Assembly: GCA_029781865.1 (NCBI GenBank)
Contig: JAKOVW010000079.1
Coordinates: 310,001-374,000, forward strand
Direction: 5' to 3'
Origin: Bacteroidota bacterium
GTDB taxonomy: Bacteria; Bacteroidota; Bacteroidia; Chitinophagales; Saprospiraceae
DNA: 64,000 nucleotides
This document shows positions 27,839 through 37,128 of the stretch, one piece after another. The stretch's first letter is position 1. Each line of letters starts with the position of its first letter. The notes beneath the pieces were generated by a model. It was not told the origin of the DNA, did not search any database, and saw only the letters and a program-made list of their open reading frames with translations. Both the position numbers and the translations under genes were made by a program.

Positions 27839-28261
27839 TCATTTTCTGACCCAGATCATTTTTTTACCGAACAACATACTACTATCCGTCATTTTAATAC
27901 TATGTAACTGAACGGTATATATGCTCCCTTGCCTGACCAGTGCCATTGGAAATTTATCATGATATTTTTTAAATGCACCATTTTTCCATTGATCTGTTTT
28001 GTCTATCACCATTCCGGTAAATTGGACTCCTTTTACCTTGATTTTATTTAATTTATCCGGCAGAATAGTACCTGCCACATTAGGATTCTTCTCTATTAAT
28101 AAAGAATGGTATGATTCCAATGAAGACTTGTAATACAATAAGGCCGTCTCCATATCAAATATATAATAACAGCTAAAACAATATGGCAATCTTAAATCAT
28201 CAATAACGCAAATAGTGGCACAGGTTTGAGTTTTCAAAAATGCAATAAGCAATTCGTTCAT
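27839..28261 (-). CDS. Pyridoxamine-phosphate-oxidase-like flavin barrel protein (YhbP type)
   Basis: 140 residues. The split-barrel opening TCATICVIDDLRLPYCFSCYYIFD, then ALLYYKSSLESYHSLLIEKNPNVAGTI, is typical of the UPF0306/YhbP group of FMN-binding split barrels. The C-terminal SIYTVQLHSIKMTDSSMLFGKKMIW closes the barrel. The start overlaps the stop of the ferredoxin gene by four bases, so the two are coupled. Its redox substrate is unknown; the partners are a ferredoxin and a U32 protein. Confidence 0.8.
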   Translation of the reverse strand: MNELLIAFLKTQTCATICVIDDLRLPYCFSCYYIFDMETALLYYKSSLESYHSLLIEKNPNVAGTILPDKLNKIKVKGVQFTGMVIDKTDQWKNGAFKKYHDKFPMALVRQGSIYTVQLHSIKMTDSSMLFGKKMIWVRK

Positions 28262-28479
28262 TGGATTTTAATTATATTAACCGGACATGAATGGACAACG
28301 TCTTTCATTTGAGGCAAAACTGATATACCAACAGAACGAATAAATACACACCGCTTTTTACAAGCGTTTACTAAGGAAGCCTTTCCGTCTCTATTGGACA
28401 TCCTCCAAAATTCAGGCTGCAACTCATAACAAGTACCACAACCTATACAATTATTTCTATGAAAGATAATTTTAAACAT
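28258..28479 (-). CDS. Small ferredoxin
   Basis: 73 residues, starting MFKIIFHRNNCIGCGTC. The Cys motif C-I-G-C-G-T-C at 11-17 and a late CPVN (Cys-Pro) give the four ligands of one [4Fe-4S] or [3Fe-4S] cluster. Two further Cys residues (NACKKRC) lie in between. The start at 28479 was chosen over a longer frame, because residues before MFKII are encoded inside the U32 gene and do not fit. It overlaps the U32 gene by 8 bases and the YhbP-like gene by 4, so the three are probably translated together. Confidence 0.88.
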   Translation of the reverse strand: MFKIIFHRNNCIGCGTCYELQPEFWRMSNRDGKASLVNACKKRCVFIRSVGISVLPQMKDVVHSCPVNIIKIQ

Positions 28480-29719
28480 CCCTATTTTTAAAGATCTTAT
28501 AAAGTTTATCGTTGGCTGAAATTTTAGTAGCAAAAGGAAATGTAACCTTGTCTCCTTTAGTTGCTTCACTTGCTTCAACTCCATTCACAACCAATTTCAA
28601 CATCTGCAGTCTTTGCACACCGCATATCGGTCCAATTACCATTATTGTATCAAACACATTAATCTTACCTGCCTCCACTATAAATTCACCTACCTTCATT
28701 TTAGAAAAATAATTACTCCCTTTTCCAATATAAATCTTCTTCTCAGTTGCAATTGAGCCATAATGGCTAGTCCATTGTCCCGTCATTTGCCCTAAATAAT
28801 GACCCTCCCAGAAGCCTCTGTTATAAACTTTAGCTAATTCTGTTTTCCAATTCTCTATTTTATCATAGGAAAAAGTCCCTTCATCAATTGATTGCAGTGC
28901 TTCCTTGTAGCACTTGGTAACGGAATAAATATAATCCGCTCCTTTGGTTCGTCCTTCAATTTTAAGAATATCCACACCACTGTGTGCAATCTGATCCAAT
29001 ATATCTATTGTACACAAATCTTTTGATGACATGATGTATTTATTATCGATCGAAAGCTCCTCATTGGTTTCACAATTGATGACTTTATAAAGATGCCTGC
29101 AATTTTGAAAGCATGCTCCCCGATTTGCTGAGGCGTTATGTGTGTGCAGGCTCAAATAACATTTCCCTGAAATAGCCATACATAATGAACCATGAACAAA
29201 AACTTCAACTTTCATTAATTCACCTGAGACTCCCAAAATACTTTGCCTTTTAATTTCTGATGTTATCTGTTTAATTTGCGACAAGGTTAATTCTCTGGCC
29301 AAAACTACCACATCTGCATATTTAGAGTATAAACGGACAGATTCCAAATTACAGACATTGGCTTGTGTAGAGATATGAAGAGGTATGTTCAAATCTGAGC
29401 AATATGAAATCACAGCGAAGTCCGATGCTATTACTGCATCTATATTATTTTTTAATACTTCTTTTAAAATGCCACGCATTAACTGCATATCATGATCGTA
29501 TATCTCAGTATTTAAAGTTAAGTATGTTTTGATTCCATTGGCTTTGCAAAGAGTGCTCACCTCTTTCATATCGTTGATCTTAAATGAATGCGTTGAGCGT
29601 GCACGCATATTCAATTGTTCTACCCCAAAATAAACAGCATCGGCACCTGCCTGGACGGCAGCCTGGATACAATCTAAAGAGCCAGCTGGCGACAAAATCT
29701 CAATTTTCTTTTTAATCAT
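28472..29719 (-). CDS. U32-family protein (collagenase-like, RlhA/TrhP type)
   Basis: 415 residues. The TIM-barrel start KKIEILSPAGSLDCIQAAVQAGADAVYFGVEQLNMRARS is the U32 signature. The conserved Cys-containing core is at CYLSLHTHNASANRGACFQNCRHLYKV, with four Cys that may bind an Fe-S cluster. The U32 family hydroxylates rRNA or tRNA (RlhA, TrhP) or helps O2-independent ubiquinone synthesis (UbiU/UbiV). A ferredoxin and a flavin protein follow and overlap, which fits an electron-fed hydroxylase. The specific substrate is unknown. The ATG was chosen at the start of the conserved barrel. Confidence 0.87.
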   Translation of the reverse strand: MIKKKIEILSPAGSLDCIQAAVQAGADAVYFGVEQLNMRARSTHSFKINDMKEVSTLCKANGIKTYLTLNTEIYDHDMQLMRGILKEVLKNNIDAVIASDFAVISYCSDLNIPLHISTQANVCNLESVRLYSKYADVVVLARELTLSQIKQITSEIKRQSILGVSGELMKVEVFVHGSLCMAISGKCYLSLHTHNASANRGACFQNCRHLYKVINCETNEELSIDNKYIMSSKDLCTIDILDQIAHSGVDILKIEGRTKGADYIYSVTKCYKEALQSIDEGTFSYDKIENWKTELAKVYNRGFWEGHYLGQMTGQWTSHYGSIATEKKIYIGKGSNYFSKMKVGEFIVEAGKINVFDTIMVIGPICGVQRLQMLKLVVNGVEASEATKGDKVTFPFATKISANDKLYKIFKNRDV

Positions 29720-29798
29720 GTTACTTGCGATTGATTTTAGTTTTACAATAAATGCAACAAACTCCAAATTGGTATTCTATAGAAAACCAAATTTCATT

Positions 29799-30710
29799 TC
29801 AATCATGTCTCTTCCCATTTGTTGTTTTAAATACGTGAAGGATATAAGGAAACAATGCATCCATACTTTCACTGGCCCCTCTTGTCGAACCAGGTAATGC
29901 AAGAATAAGCATCTCCCCTTTTAATCCAGCAATACTCCTGGAGAGCATTGAGTATGGCATTTGTTCCTGACCATAATTCCTGACAGTCTCTCCGATACCA
30001 GGAATTTCACGATCCAGCATAGGCCTTACAGCTTCAGGTGTAACATCACGGGGAGACAAACCTGTACCACCAGTAAGGACTACTAAATCCATTTTATTCT
30101 CATAAAAAAATTGGATTTTATCCTGTATCACCTCAAATTCATCAGGAATAATGCAATAATGTTCAATAACAACTCCCATACTTTCAAGTTTGCTTACAAT
30201 TGCTTTACCAGATAAATCGGGTTTAGTTCCAGCTGATATACTATCTGAGCACACAATCACAGCTGCTTTAATGGGATAAATAAACAAATCTATATATTGA
30301 GATTTCCCTCCCTTTTTACTCAATAATTTTATACTTGTTATTTCAATACTTTTATCAATTGGCTTGAGCATATCATAAATCGTTAAAGCCACTATAGATG
30401 CTCCGTGCATTGCTTCTACTTCCACCCCTGTTCTGTAGATTGTATGAACTTCAGTTTCAATAATTATTTCCAATCCCTTTAACTTGTGGGTTACAGAGGC
30501 AAATTCAACCGGAAGGGGATGGCAATCGGGGATTACATCGCTTGTTTTTTTAATTCCAAATAATCCAGCTATTCTGCTCGCCTCAATGACATCACCTTTT
30601 GGAACCGTTTTGTTAATAATTGCTTCCATTGTTTCAGGCATACTGACCCTTACTATAGCCTGGGCAATTGCCGAACGATGTGTTTTAATTTTATTAGTTA
30701 TATTTATCAT
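29799..30710 (-). CDS. moaCB: Fused MoaC-MoaB molybdenum cofactor protein
   Basis: 303 residues. The N-terminal half is MoaC (cyclic pyranopterin monophosphate synthase): KGDVIEASRIAGLFGIKKTSDVIPDCHPLP and RTGVEVEAMHGASIVALTIYDM. The C-terminal half is MoaB/MogA: VIVCSDSISAGTKPDLSGKAIVSKL, VVLTGGTGLSPRDVTPEAVRPML and PGIGETVRNYGQEQ. It joins the second step of the pathway and the adenylyl transfer step in one chain, a known fusion in Bacteroidota. It lies after moaE and ends the Moco cluster. Confidence 0.93.
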   Translation of the reverse strand: MINITNKIKTHRSAIAQAIVRVSMPETMEAIINKTVPKGDVIEASRIAGLFGIKKTSDVIPDCHPLPVEFASVTHKLKGLEIIIETEVHTIYRTGVEVEAMHGASIVALTIYDMLKPIDKSIEITSIKLLSKKGGKSQYIDLFIYPIKAAVIVCSDSISAGTKPDLSGKAIVSKLESMGVVIEHYCIIPDEFEVIQDKIQFFYENKMDLVVLTGGTGLSPRDVTPEAVRPMLDREIPGIGETVRNYGQEQMPYSMLSRSIAGLKGEMLILALPGSTRGASESMDALFPYILHVFKTTNGKRHD

Positions 30711-30760
30711 ATCAATTGCTTTAAATAATTATTACGTGTTAAGATGCTTAAGTGGCCAGA

Positions 30761-31204
30761 TCAGGCTGGGTTTTTCCACACAAAACTTTCATCTTCAAAT
30801 AATTCCTTTCCCCAAATAGCAACTTCATTTTTAATTCTTTCAACAATTTCAGTACATGCATCTATGGAATCTTTACGATGGATAGAAGAAGTAAAAACGA
30901 ATAAGCAAATCCCCCCCGCTTCTACTCTTCCGAGACTATGATAAATATGCATGCATATCAAATTATATTTTTTGAAAATACTTTCCCGAATTTCATGCAA
31001 CCTTTCTTCGGCCATTTCCATATATGCACTATAATGAATTGCAACTACCGAATTGTTTTCAATTAAATCGCAACGAACCTGACCAAGAAAAATACTATGG
31101 GCGCCAATATTTTTCTTGTTTGTATGTTTTGCAATAGCTTCACCTACGAATATTGGCGAAATAGCTCCATTAACAAATACGTTTTTAATCTTATTTTGCT
31201 CCAT
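30761..31204 (-). CDS. moaE: Molybdopterin synthase catalytic subunit
   Basis: 147 residues. It moves sulfur from MoaD to precursor Z to make molybdopterin. The motifs GAHSIFLGQVR, HYSAYMEMAEERLHEI, HSLGRVEAGGICLFVFTSS and RKDSIDACTEIVERIKNEVAIWGKELFEDESFVWKN are the family core. The residue at the E. coli Lys119 position (in FWKRE) aligns by eye to Gly in IWGKE, with Lys next to it; I believe this also occurs in other Bacteroidota MoaE, so activity is probably retained. It lies between the moeB remnant and moaCB. Confidence 0.9.
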   Translation of the reverse strand: MEQNKIKNVFVNGAISPIFVGEAIAKHTNKKNIGAHSIFLGQVRCDLIENNSVVAIHYSAYMEMAEERLHEIRESIFKKYNLICMHIYHSLGRVEAGGICLFVFTSSIHRKDSIDACTEIVERIKNEVAIWGKELFEDESFVWKNPA

Positions 31205-31231
31205 GCAATAATTATTTTTTTAATTTACATT

Positions 31232-31588
31232 TTAACCATGAATAGATTCTTTCTTTAAACTAACATACTCCACTTTAGGCAAATTAGTTAATCCTCCAAT
31301 TACCAGATAGTATTCAGAAATTAAAGAGAAAGTATGATTCAAACCTAACAGCTCAGCGAAAGCATGAATTATCAGACCAGGATTATTTGCTTTCAATTTT
31401 CTTAAAACTGAATGCACTATTAATTTTCCTATAAAGGCGGGAACCAAGTATTGAATAACTTTAAGGCCCAGGCTATCTTCTTTTATAAATGTTTCTTTAG
31501 CCATTAAAATCAATCCCAGGCCAGCGACTCCTGATGCTGCAAATAGTATTTGACGATGATATAGTCTTAAATGAGATGCAAAAATCAT
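31232..31588 (-). pseudogene. Shrunken moeB (MPT-synthase sulfurylase E1-like) remnant
   Basis: 118 residues with an uninterrupted frame, against about 240-390 in the family. The opening LRLYHRQILFAASGVAGLG matches the MoeB/ThiF start. The nucleotide site normally GAGGLGCPVLQYLAAAGVG is here KEDSLGLKVIQYLVPAFIG, so the Gly-rich loop is lost. The DxxxVDLSNLQRQ segment is deleted. The later KLKANNPGLIIHAFAELLG and SEYYLVIGGLTNLPKVEYV match the LRALNP and DGTDNFPTRYL parts, but without the key residues. It cannot adenylate MoaD. It sits exactly where moeB is expected, between moaD and moaE, so it is a decayed gene, possibly with a residual scaffold role. Confidence 0.75.
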
Positions 31589-31599
31589 TGATCTAAATA

Positions 31600-31833
31600 T
31601 TAACCTCCGGAAAAAGGAGGCAGTAATGCTACTGTATCTCCATCATTAAGCAAAGTATTCATCAGAATCAATTTCTTATTAATTGCCAAAACGTATTTGA
31701 CTTTATGTAATTCAGGAAATTCACCATGCAGCGTTTGCAACAAATCCTTCGTATTATTACCGCAGGTAATTTTCCATGAAGACTTTCCAGTCAAGTCAGC
31801 TATATTACCAAAAGCAAGGATAGTAATTTTCAT
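31600..31833 (-). CDS. moaD: Molybdopterin synthase sulfur carrier subunit
   Basis: 77 residues, ubiquitin-like, ending in PPFSGG, the C-terminal Gly-Gly that becomes thiocarboxylate. The hydrophobic core LAFGNIADLTGKSSWKI and LNDGDTVALLPPFSGG fits MoaD. It is first of the group moaD, moeB remnant, moaE, moaCB. Its activator would normally be MoeB, whose copy here is degenerate. Confidence 0.92.
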   Translation of the reverse strand: MKITILAFGNIADLTGKSSWKITCGNNTKDLLQTLHGEFPELHKVKYVLAINKKLILMNTLLNDGDTVALLPPFSGG

Positions 31834-32053
31834 TTTATAACTTCATCAAGTTGTTTAAATATCCATTTAATAGAAATCATCTTTAAATAGATGATCTATT
31901 TTTTTACTAATTCACACTAGCTAACCAAATCTTTTCGTATCCAAAATTATTTGATTAAAACTCAATTCATTAATGCCTTTATATAGTTTTAATGATCCTA
32001 AATTAATGGCATTATTTAATTTTATTAATTTGAGGATTTGCTTCCAGCTAATG

Positions 32054-33247
32054 TCAAACAATCATGGATACATTAACTAAATCTCCCTTTTTATATAATT
32101 CTTTATCCTCTTCCAATTCCAAAATACAATCGGCCATAGCAAATGAATTCATCATATAACTTTCCTGGTTATTTAAAATAATAACCTCATGATATTTAGT
32201 TTTACCCTTTAGAAAAAAAGTCAATCCTGGTTTCTTCCTAAAATCGCTTGCCAATGGCATTTGTAGTCTTCTAAAGTATTGTTTTTGAGTGAATCTACTG
32301 ATGGCAGGTAATACATATTCATAAAAACAAGTTAGTACTGCTGCAGGATTTCCAGGCAAAGCAAACACTAGTGTCTGATTAATTTTTCCAAAATAAAGGG
32401 GTTTTCCTGGTTTTTGTTTGACTTTATGAAAAATTTGTACAACACCGCATTGTTTTAGACTTGATGGCACTAAATCATAATTACCCACAGATACACCACC
32501 CGTTAAAATGAGTATATCGGTTGACAAACGACTTGTTATTGTCTTTATAATTTCCGCTTCTTCATCATTCACAATGTCAATTGAAACGGGCGAAATATTT
32601 ATTTGGTTTAATGCCGCTGTAAGTCCGAAAGAATTGGATTCATAAATTTGCCCGTTGGAAAGAATCCTTCCTGGCGGCATGAGCTCATCACCGGTAACAA
32701 TGATACTAACAGATGGCTTGGAATAAACATTTAATTTGTCAACCCCAATACTTGCAAGAAAAGAAATTGCGGCTGGTGTGAGCAATTGACCTTTTTGCAT
32801 CACCAATTCTCCTTTTATGGTTTGTGAACCCTCCCTTCTGACATTGCTTCCTTTAACAAGCAGATTATCCTGAATACATATAGTTTTCCCAACTACTATT
32901 ATTTTTTCCTGCATAACCACAGTATCAGTTCCAGTTGGCAAGGGTGCTCCTGTAAAGATTCTTACAGTTTCAAATGACTTAACAGTTGCGGAAGAAAAAT
33001 TCCCTGCCTGAACTTCACCAGAAACAGTCAAAACTGATTTTCTGTCCCAACTATCAAAATCAAAAGCATACCCGTCCATGGCAGCTTGATCAAATGGAGG
33101 AGTATTGACTACAGAATTGATCTTCTCAGCCAAAACAGATCCTGTGGCTTCCAGTAATGATACGTTCTCGATTTTTGCAGTGATGCAACTCTCGAGAATT
33201 AATTTTTTTGCTTCCGATACATTTATTATTCCCAATGTAATCTGCAT
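32054..33247 (-). CDS. moeA: Molybdopterin molybdenumtransferase
   Basis: 397 residues. It inserts molybdate into adenylyl-molybdopterin to make Mo-MPT. The motifs PFDQAAMDGYAFD, RIFTGAPLPTGTDTVVMQE, VRREGSQTIKGELVMQKGQLLTPAAISFLASIG, LTGGVSVGNYD and KPGKPLYFG with FALPGNPAAVLTCFYEYVLP are all present. It would complete the cofactor for NarG. It has the normal length. Confidence 0.94.
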   Translation of the reverse strand: MQITLGIINVSEAKKLILESCITAKIENVSLLEATGSVLAEKINSVVNTPPFDQAAMDGYAFDFDSWDRKSVLTVSGEVQAGNFSSATVKSFETVRIFTGAPLPTGTDTVVMQEKIIVVGKTICIQDNLLVKGSNVRREGSQTIKGELVMQKGQLLTPAAISFLASIGVDKLNVYSKPSVSIIVTGDELMPPGRILSNGQIYESNSFGLTAALNQINISPVSIDIVNDEEAEIIKTITSRLSTDILILTGGVSVGNYDLVPSSLKQCGVVQIFHKVKQKPGKPLYFGKINQTLVFALPGNPAAVLTCFYEYVLPAISRFTQKQYFRRLQMPLASDFRKKPGLTFFLKGKTKYHEVIILNNQESYMMNSFAMADCILELEEDKELYKKGDLVNVSMIV

Positions 33248-33262
33248 AATTTTATTAAAACT

Positions 33263-34711
33263 CTATTTTATACCTGCTATACGCTTTAACATGTTTCGAA
33301 AAATGAAATAATGAAACGGCAACATGGTATACCAATAATTTCGACCAGCAATACCTTTGGGTCTAAACGTTGCTGTTTGTTTCAAAATACAGCGATTATC
33401 GTTTTTTGAGATCGCAAATTCGAGCCATGCTTCACCAGGCAACTTCATTTCAGCAAACAAAAGCAGCCTGTGATTTTTTTTATCCACTAAAAGCACTCTC
33501 CAGAAATCAAGCGCGTCGCCTGGCTGAATATCGACATCACTTCTCCTACCTCTTCCGATACCGACTCCACCAAATAATTTGTCAATAATTCCACGCATTC
33601 TCCATAATACATCTGCATAATACCAACCTTGATTTCCACCTATTCCAAAAAATCGATTAGCCACTTCTTGAATCTTGTCTTTATCTATTTCTATCCATCT
33701 CCTGTCCTTGTAACATCCATTAACAGGTACTTCAATGTATTGATTAATATCCAACCTGCTTAGACTGCTTGAAGCTGCATCTGTCCAACTTGAAACTACC
33801 ATATTTTGTTCAATTTTGAGAAATGCAAGACTAATTGCTTCCTTATAGGGAATTAAATATTGTGGGATGATTTCCAGGATTGAAAAATTCTTGCAAATTA
33901 CATCATTTTTCATGCTATGTACTAACTGTCTTGCAATAATAAAATTTGCTGACGTTGTTAAATAAAGCCAATAAGCTGACAGTCCAGGAAATAAAACGGG
34001 TAAGGAAATAATGAATCGCTTATAACAACGAACCTCTGCAAATTCCTTAAGCATTTTCTTATAACTTAATATATTCGGGCCTCCGATTTCAAACATTTTA
34101 TTAAATGTTTTCTCGTTGTTCAAACAACCAAATAAATAATTAATTACATTTCGAATAGCAATAGGCTGACATTTCGAATTTAGCCATTTCGGAACGATCA
34201 TCAATGGTAATTTCTCTGTTAAATCCCTTATTATTTCAAAGGAAATACTTCCAGAACCTACAATAATACCAGCATCCAAAATAGTATAGGGAATTCCGGA
34301 ATTAATCAATACTTCTTTGACACCTTTCCGTGCAAGCAAATGTTTAGAAAGTGATTTGTCATTGCTAATGCCACCTAAGTAGATAATTTGTTTAATTTGT
34401 ACAATCGCTGCCACTAAAACAAAACAACCAGCTGACCTGGATTCATACTCCTTTAAAGTTGTTTTAGTATCCCCCAATGAATGGATTAAATAATAAGCAA
34501 CATCAAATTTTTTGTTATTAAATTTTTGTATTGCATTTTCCGGGTGAAGAAAATCAAATTCAATTATGCTAATCTTATTTAAGAGATCAGGAGAAGGTTG
34601 AAATCTTTTTCGATCCCGAACCACACAAGTAACTTCATGCCCAGCTTCAACGAGTACAGGCAATAACCTCATACCAATATAACCATTTGCACCCGTTAAT
34701 AAAATATTCAT
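33263..34711 (-). CDS. SDR-type NAD(P)-dependent epimerase/DUF2867 protein
   Basis: 482 residues. The N terminus has the Rossmann loop LLTGANGYIGMRLLPVLVEAGHEVTCVVRD, and a UDP-sugar epimerase-like NmrA domain runs to about residue 290. The C-terminal DUF2867 domain has VNGCYKDRRWIEIDKDKIQEV and WRVLLVDKKNHRLLLFAEMKLPGEAWLEF. This two-domain family is common in bacteria and has no firm substrate. It lies between moeA (15-base gap) and moaA, so it is transcribed with the Moco genes, perhaps for convenience and not for Moco chemistry. Confidence 0.85.
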   Translation of the reverse strand: MNILLTGANGYIGMRLLPVLVEAGHEVTCVVRDRKRFQPSPDLLNKISIIEFDFLHPENAIQKFNNKKFDVAYYLIHSLGDTKTTLKEYESRSAGCFVLVAAIVQIKQIIYLGGISNDKSLSKHLLARKGVKEVLINSGIPYTILDAGIIVGSGSISFEIIRDLTEKLPLMIVPKWLNSKCQPIAIRNVINYLFGCLNNEKTFNKMFEIGGPNILSYKKMLKEFAEVRCYKRFIISLPVLFPGLSAYWLYLTTSANFIIARQLVHSMKNDVICKNFSILEIIPQYLIPYKEAISLAFLKIEQNMVVSSWTDAASSSLSRLDINQYIEVPVNGCYKDRRWIEIDKDKIQEVANRFFGIGGNQGWYYADVLWRMRGIIDKLFGGVGIGRGRRSDVDIQPGDALDFWRVLLVDKKNHRLLLFAEMKLPGEAWLEFAISKNDNRCILKQTATFRPKGIAGRNYWYTMLPFHYFIFRNMLKRIAGIK

Positions 34712-34779
34712 AAACTAATCGCCGGTTTAAAATTTTCAATATTGTTATTTTATTATAATCCTTTGTTTATGTACTTAAT

Positions 34780-35763
34780 TCAACCTCCAATATTAATCAT
34801 ACTGCGATTCTGAATTTTTGAAGCATCGGTACCTTCAAGGCGACTTGTAAACTGTCCTCCTAAAAATTCTTCCTTAGTAGCAACACAATTTTTTATAAGA
34901 GATACAATATCATGTCCGTTACGAAGTGCCCCCAAAATATCCACTTCGCTTTTTGAAAATAGACAATTCTTTAATTTACCATCAGTAGTAAGCCTCATTC
35001 TATTACAACCGCTGCAAAATGGTTCGCTCATTGTGCTTATTACTGCGAAAGTACCCAGGTGCCCAGGAACAAAATATCTTTTTGCAGTATCATTTTTTAT
35101 TTCAGGCAATATGATAAAATCATATTTTGACGAAATCAACTCCATCATCTCCTTGTGTGAAAAAACTTTATGGCTGCTCCAATGATTTCCTGAAAATGGC
35201 ATGAACTCAATAAACCGCACATGCACCGGTTGATGCTTTGTCCATTCCACAAATTCCAAAATTTCGTCTTCATTTACTTTTTTCATGACCACCATATTAA
35301 CTTTAACATAAAATTTATTTTCTAATAAGAGATTTATGTTACGAATAACCCTGTCAAATTCATCTCGTTGAGTAATGGAATTATTTTTTTCTTTCATTAA
35401 AGAATCCAGGCTTACATTCACAGACTGTATTCCCGTTTGTTTAAATATGTCAATAAACTCATGGATAAAAACTCCATTTGTCGTAACACCCAGTCGCACA
35501 GGATATTTTGACAAGCGTTGCAAAATTTCTTTCGCATCTTTTCTAATCAATGGTTCTCCACCTGTGAGTCGGATTTTTTTTACACCTGAATTGACAAAAA
35601 TAGAAACAATCTTATCTATTTCATCAGCTGTCATCCTCTTAGTACCTGCAAAATACCCCCTGGGCAACTCCACTGGATTACAATAGGTGCAACGGAGGTT
35701 ACACCTATCCGTAAGTGAAATTCTTAAATAATCATGTATGCGCCCGTAAGAATCTTTTAACAT
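34780..35763 (-). CDS. moaA: GTP 3',8-cyclase (radical SAM)
   Basis: 327 residues, first step of Moco synthesis. The N-terminal radical SAM Cys motif is CNLRCTYCNP (21-28). KKIRLTGGEPLIRKD follows. The C-terminal second cluster is CSGCNRMRLTTDGKLKNC, and the C-terminal Gly-Gly tail (INIGG) is intact. The length and both clusters are normal. It heads the Moco gene series after the outer-membrane porin gene. Confidence 0.95.
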   Translation of the reverse strand: MLKDSYGRIHDYLRISLTDRCNLRCTYCNPVELPRGYFAGTKRMTADEIDKIVSIFVNSGVKKIRLTGGEPLIRKDAKEILQRLSKYPVRLGVTTNGVFIHEFIDIFKQTGIQSVNVSLDSLMKEKNNSITQRDEFDRVIRNINLLLENKFYVKVNMVVMKKVNEDEILEFVEWTKHQPVHVRFIEFMPFSGNHWSSHKVFSHKEMMELISSKYDFIILPEIKNDTAKRYFVPGHLGTFAVISTMSEPFCSGCNRMRLTTDGKLKNCLFSKSEVDILGALRNGHDIVSLIKNCVATKEEFLGGQFTSRLEGTDASKIQNRSMINIGG

Positions 35764-35813
35764 TTTAAATATTTATTAATATATGTAAACCGTATCTTAT
35801 TCAAGTTATAATA

Positions 35814-37103
35814 TTAGTTTGGAATTAATTGCGGTTTAAAAGTAAGCATAAAATATCCCCAATTATTTGTTTCAGCTTTAGATACAACTCTTAATACTCT
35901 CAAAGTTTCTGTGTCAAACATATGCGAATATCCGGCTTGCATGGAAACTCCTTTTGTCAAGTTAAACACAAAGGTTAAATCCAATTCAGTCCCCAAAGAT
36001 GAATTCATTGCGACATATTTACCCTGCTGCGATAGTACTTTGGGATTGACAACATCGGCGGCAGCCATGAACTTATGAACATCCAGTCCAATCCACCATT
36101 CTCTTTGCTTGTATAATGCTTTTGAATAAATGTCAATCAGACCTACTGAGTTGATGTGGTTGCTTCCCAAATAAAAATAATCCATATATCCATTAAATTT
36201 ATGAACCGTACCATAAAGGGGATTAAACGAATGATTTTTATCCTGATATGTTATTGTGGTATCAGTTTGACTCTGACCAGATAACAGCTCAGCACCTATT
36301 CCAAGTTTAAGATTGAAAGGTAATGAGTAGAACACATCTGTACCACATAAATAGGCTTTGATGTTTTTATTGCTACCCCCATCTGTTCCTTCTTGATAGT
36401 ATGCACGAAAGTTAGTCTTCCATTGATTTTTTTTGAATTCAATATAAGGTCCAATTGTTTGGCTAAACCGCGTACCATTTATTGAAGTTGGAGATTGTAG
36501 ACCATTGTTTAATATAAGAATGCTGATATCAAATTCTCTTATTTTTTTATTCAACCAAAGGAACTGCAATTCCTTGTAATTGTTTGTTACAGTGTACGGG
36601 GTTCCAACAGCTATATCTGCATTCTGATTATATGCCAATCCACCATGTATTGTAAATGTACTATCAGAATATTTAAGAAGAACCAAATCATGGCTTCTTC
36701 CTTGTTGTGTCCAGTTTCCAGCTCCCAGTATTCTCTCATCATTATAATTCAATTCTTGCCTTCCCAATTGAGCAGAAAACGTAGATGTAAAATGATACTC
36801 CGCCCATGCAGTATGAAACGAAGTGAGTCCATCCGTTTTGTTTAATTGTGGCTGGCTTCCCCAAGTTCGAATATCCTGAATAGACATACTTATTTTATAG
36901 TTTTCAGCAACATAATTAAAATTCAGGCGAGCCCTTTGCTCTGTAAAAAGAGCACCAGTCTGACCGGTGTCAATCAAAGTTTTGTAGCCATGCCGGTATT
37001 CAGTGCGTGGTCGGATTTCACCTGTAACCTGAAGTTGGGAGTAAGAGGCATTTAAAAATACGATCAAGAAAGCAGTCAAGAAAAGACTGATAAATTTTTT
37101 CAT
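35814..37103 (-). CDS. Alginate-export-like outer-membrane protein
   Basis: 429 residues with signal peptide MKKFISLFLTAFLIVFLNASYS. The mature part starts LQVTGEIRPRTEYRHGY and has many amphipathic strands ending in Tyr/Phe, with SAQLGRQELNYNDERILGAGNW, typical of AlgE-like porins of Bacteroidota. Their substrate is rarely known; next to nar genes such proteins may let nitrate or small anions across the outer membrane. The start was chosen at the second ATG because an AAGG lies at suitable spacing. Confidence 0.75.
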   Translation of the reverse strand: MKKFISLFLTAFLIVFLNASYSQLQVTGEIRPRTEYRHGYKTLIDTGQTGALFTEQRARLNFNYVAENYKISMSIQDIRTWGSQPQLNKTDGLTSFHTAWAEYHFTSTFSAQLGRQELNYNDERILGAGNWTQQGRSHDLVLLKYSDSTFTIHGGLAYNQNADIAVGTPYTVTNNYKELQFLWLNKKIREFDISILILNNGLQSPTSINGTRFSQTIGPYIEFKKNQWKTNFRAYYQEGTDGGSNKNIKAYLCGTDVFYSLPFNLKLGIGAELLSGQSQTDTTITYQDKNHSFNPLYGTVHKFNGYMDYFYLGSNHINSVGLIDIYSKALYKQREWWIGLDVHKFMAAADVVNPKVLSQQGKYVAMNSSLGTELDLTFVFNLTKGVSMQAGYSHMFDTETLRVLRVVSKAETNNWGYFMLTFKPQLIPN

Positions 37104-37128
37104 ATGAACCATCCTTAAATGATAATTA

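Noticed and set aside
30761-31204. MoaE catalytic Lys appears as Gly (IWGKE)
   Set aside because: I believe the same IWGKE form occurs in other Bacteroidota MoaE, with the next Lys in place, so it is probably not a sign of decay.
31876-31905. ATCATCT hairpin followed by a T run between moaD and moeA
   Set aside because: It would be a terminator only on the plus strand, where there is no gene to end; the T run is on the wrong side for the minus-strand genes. Kept as a curiosity only.
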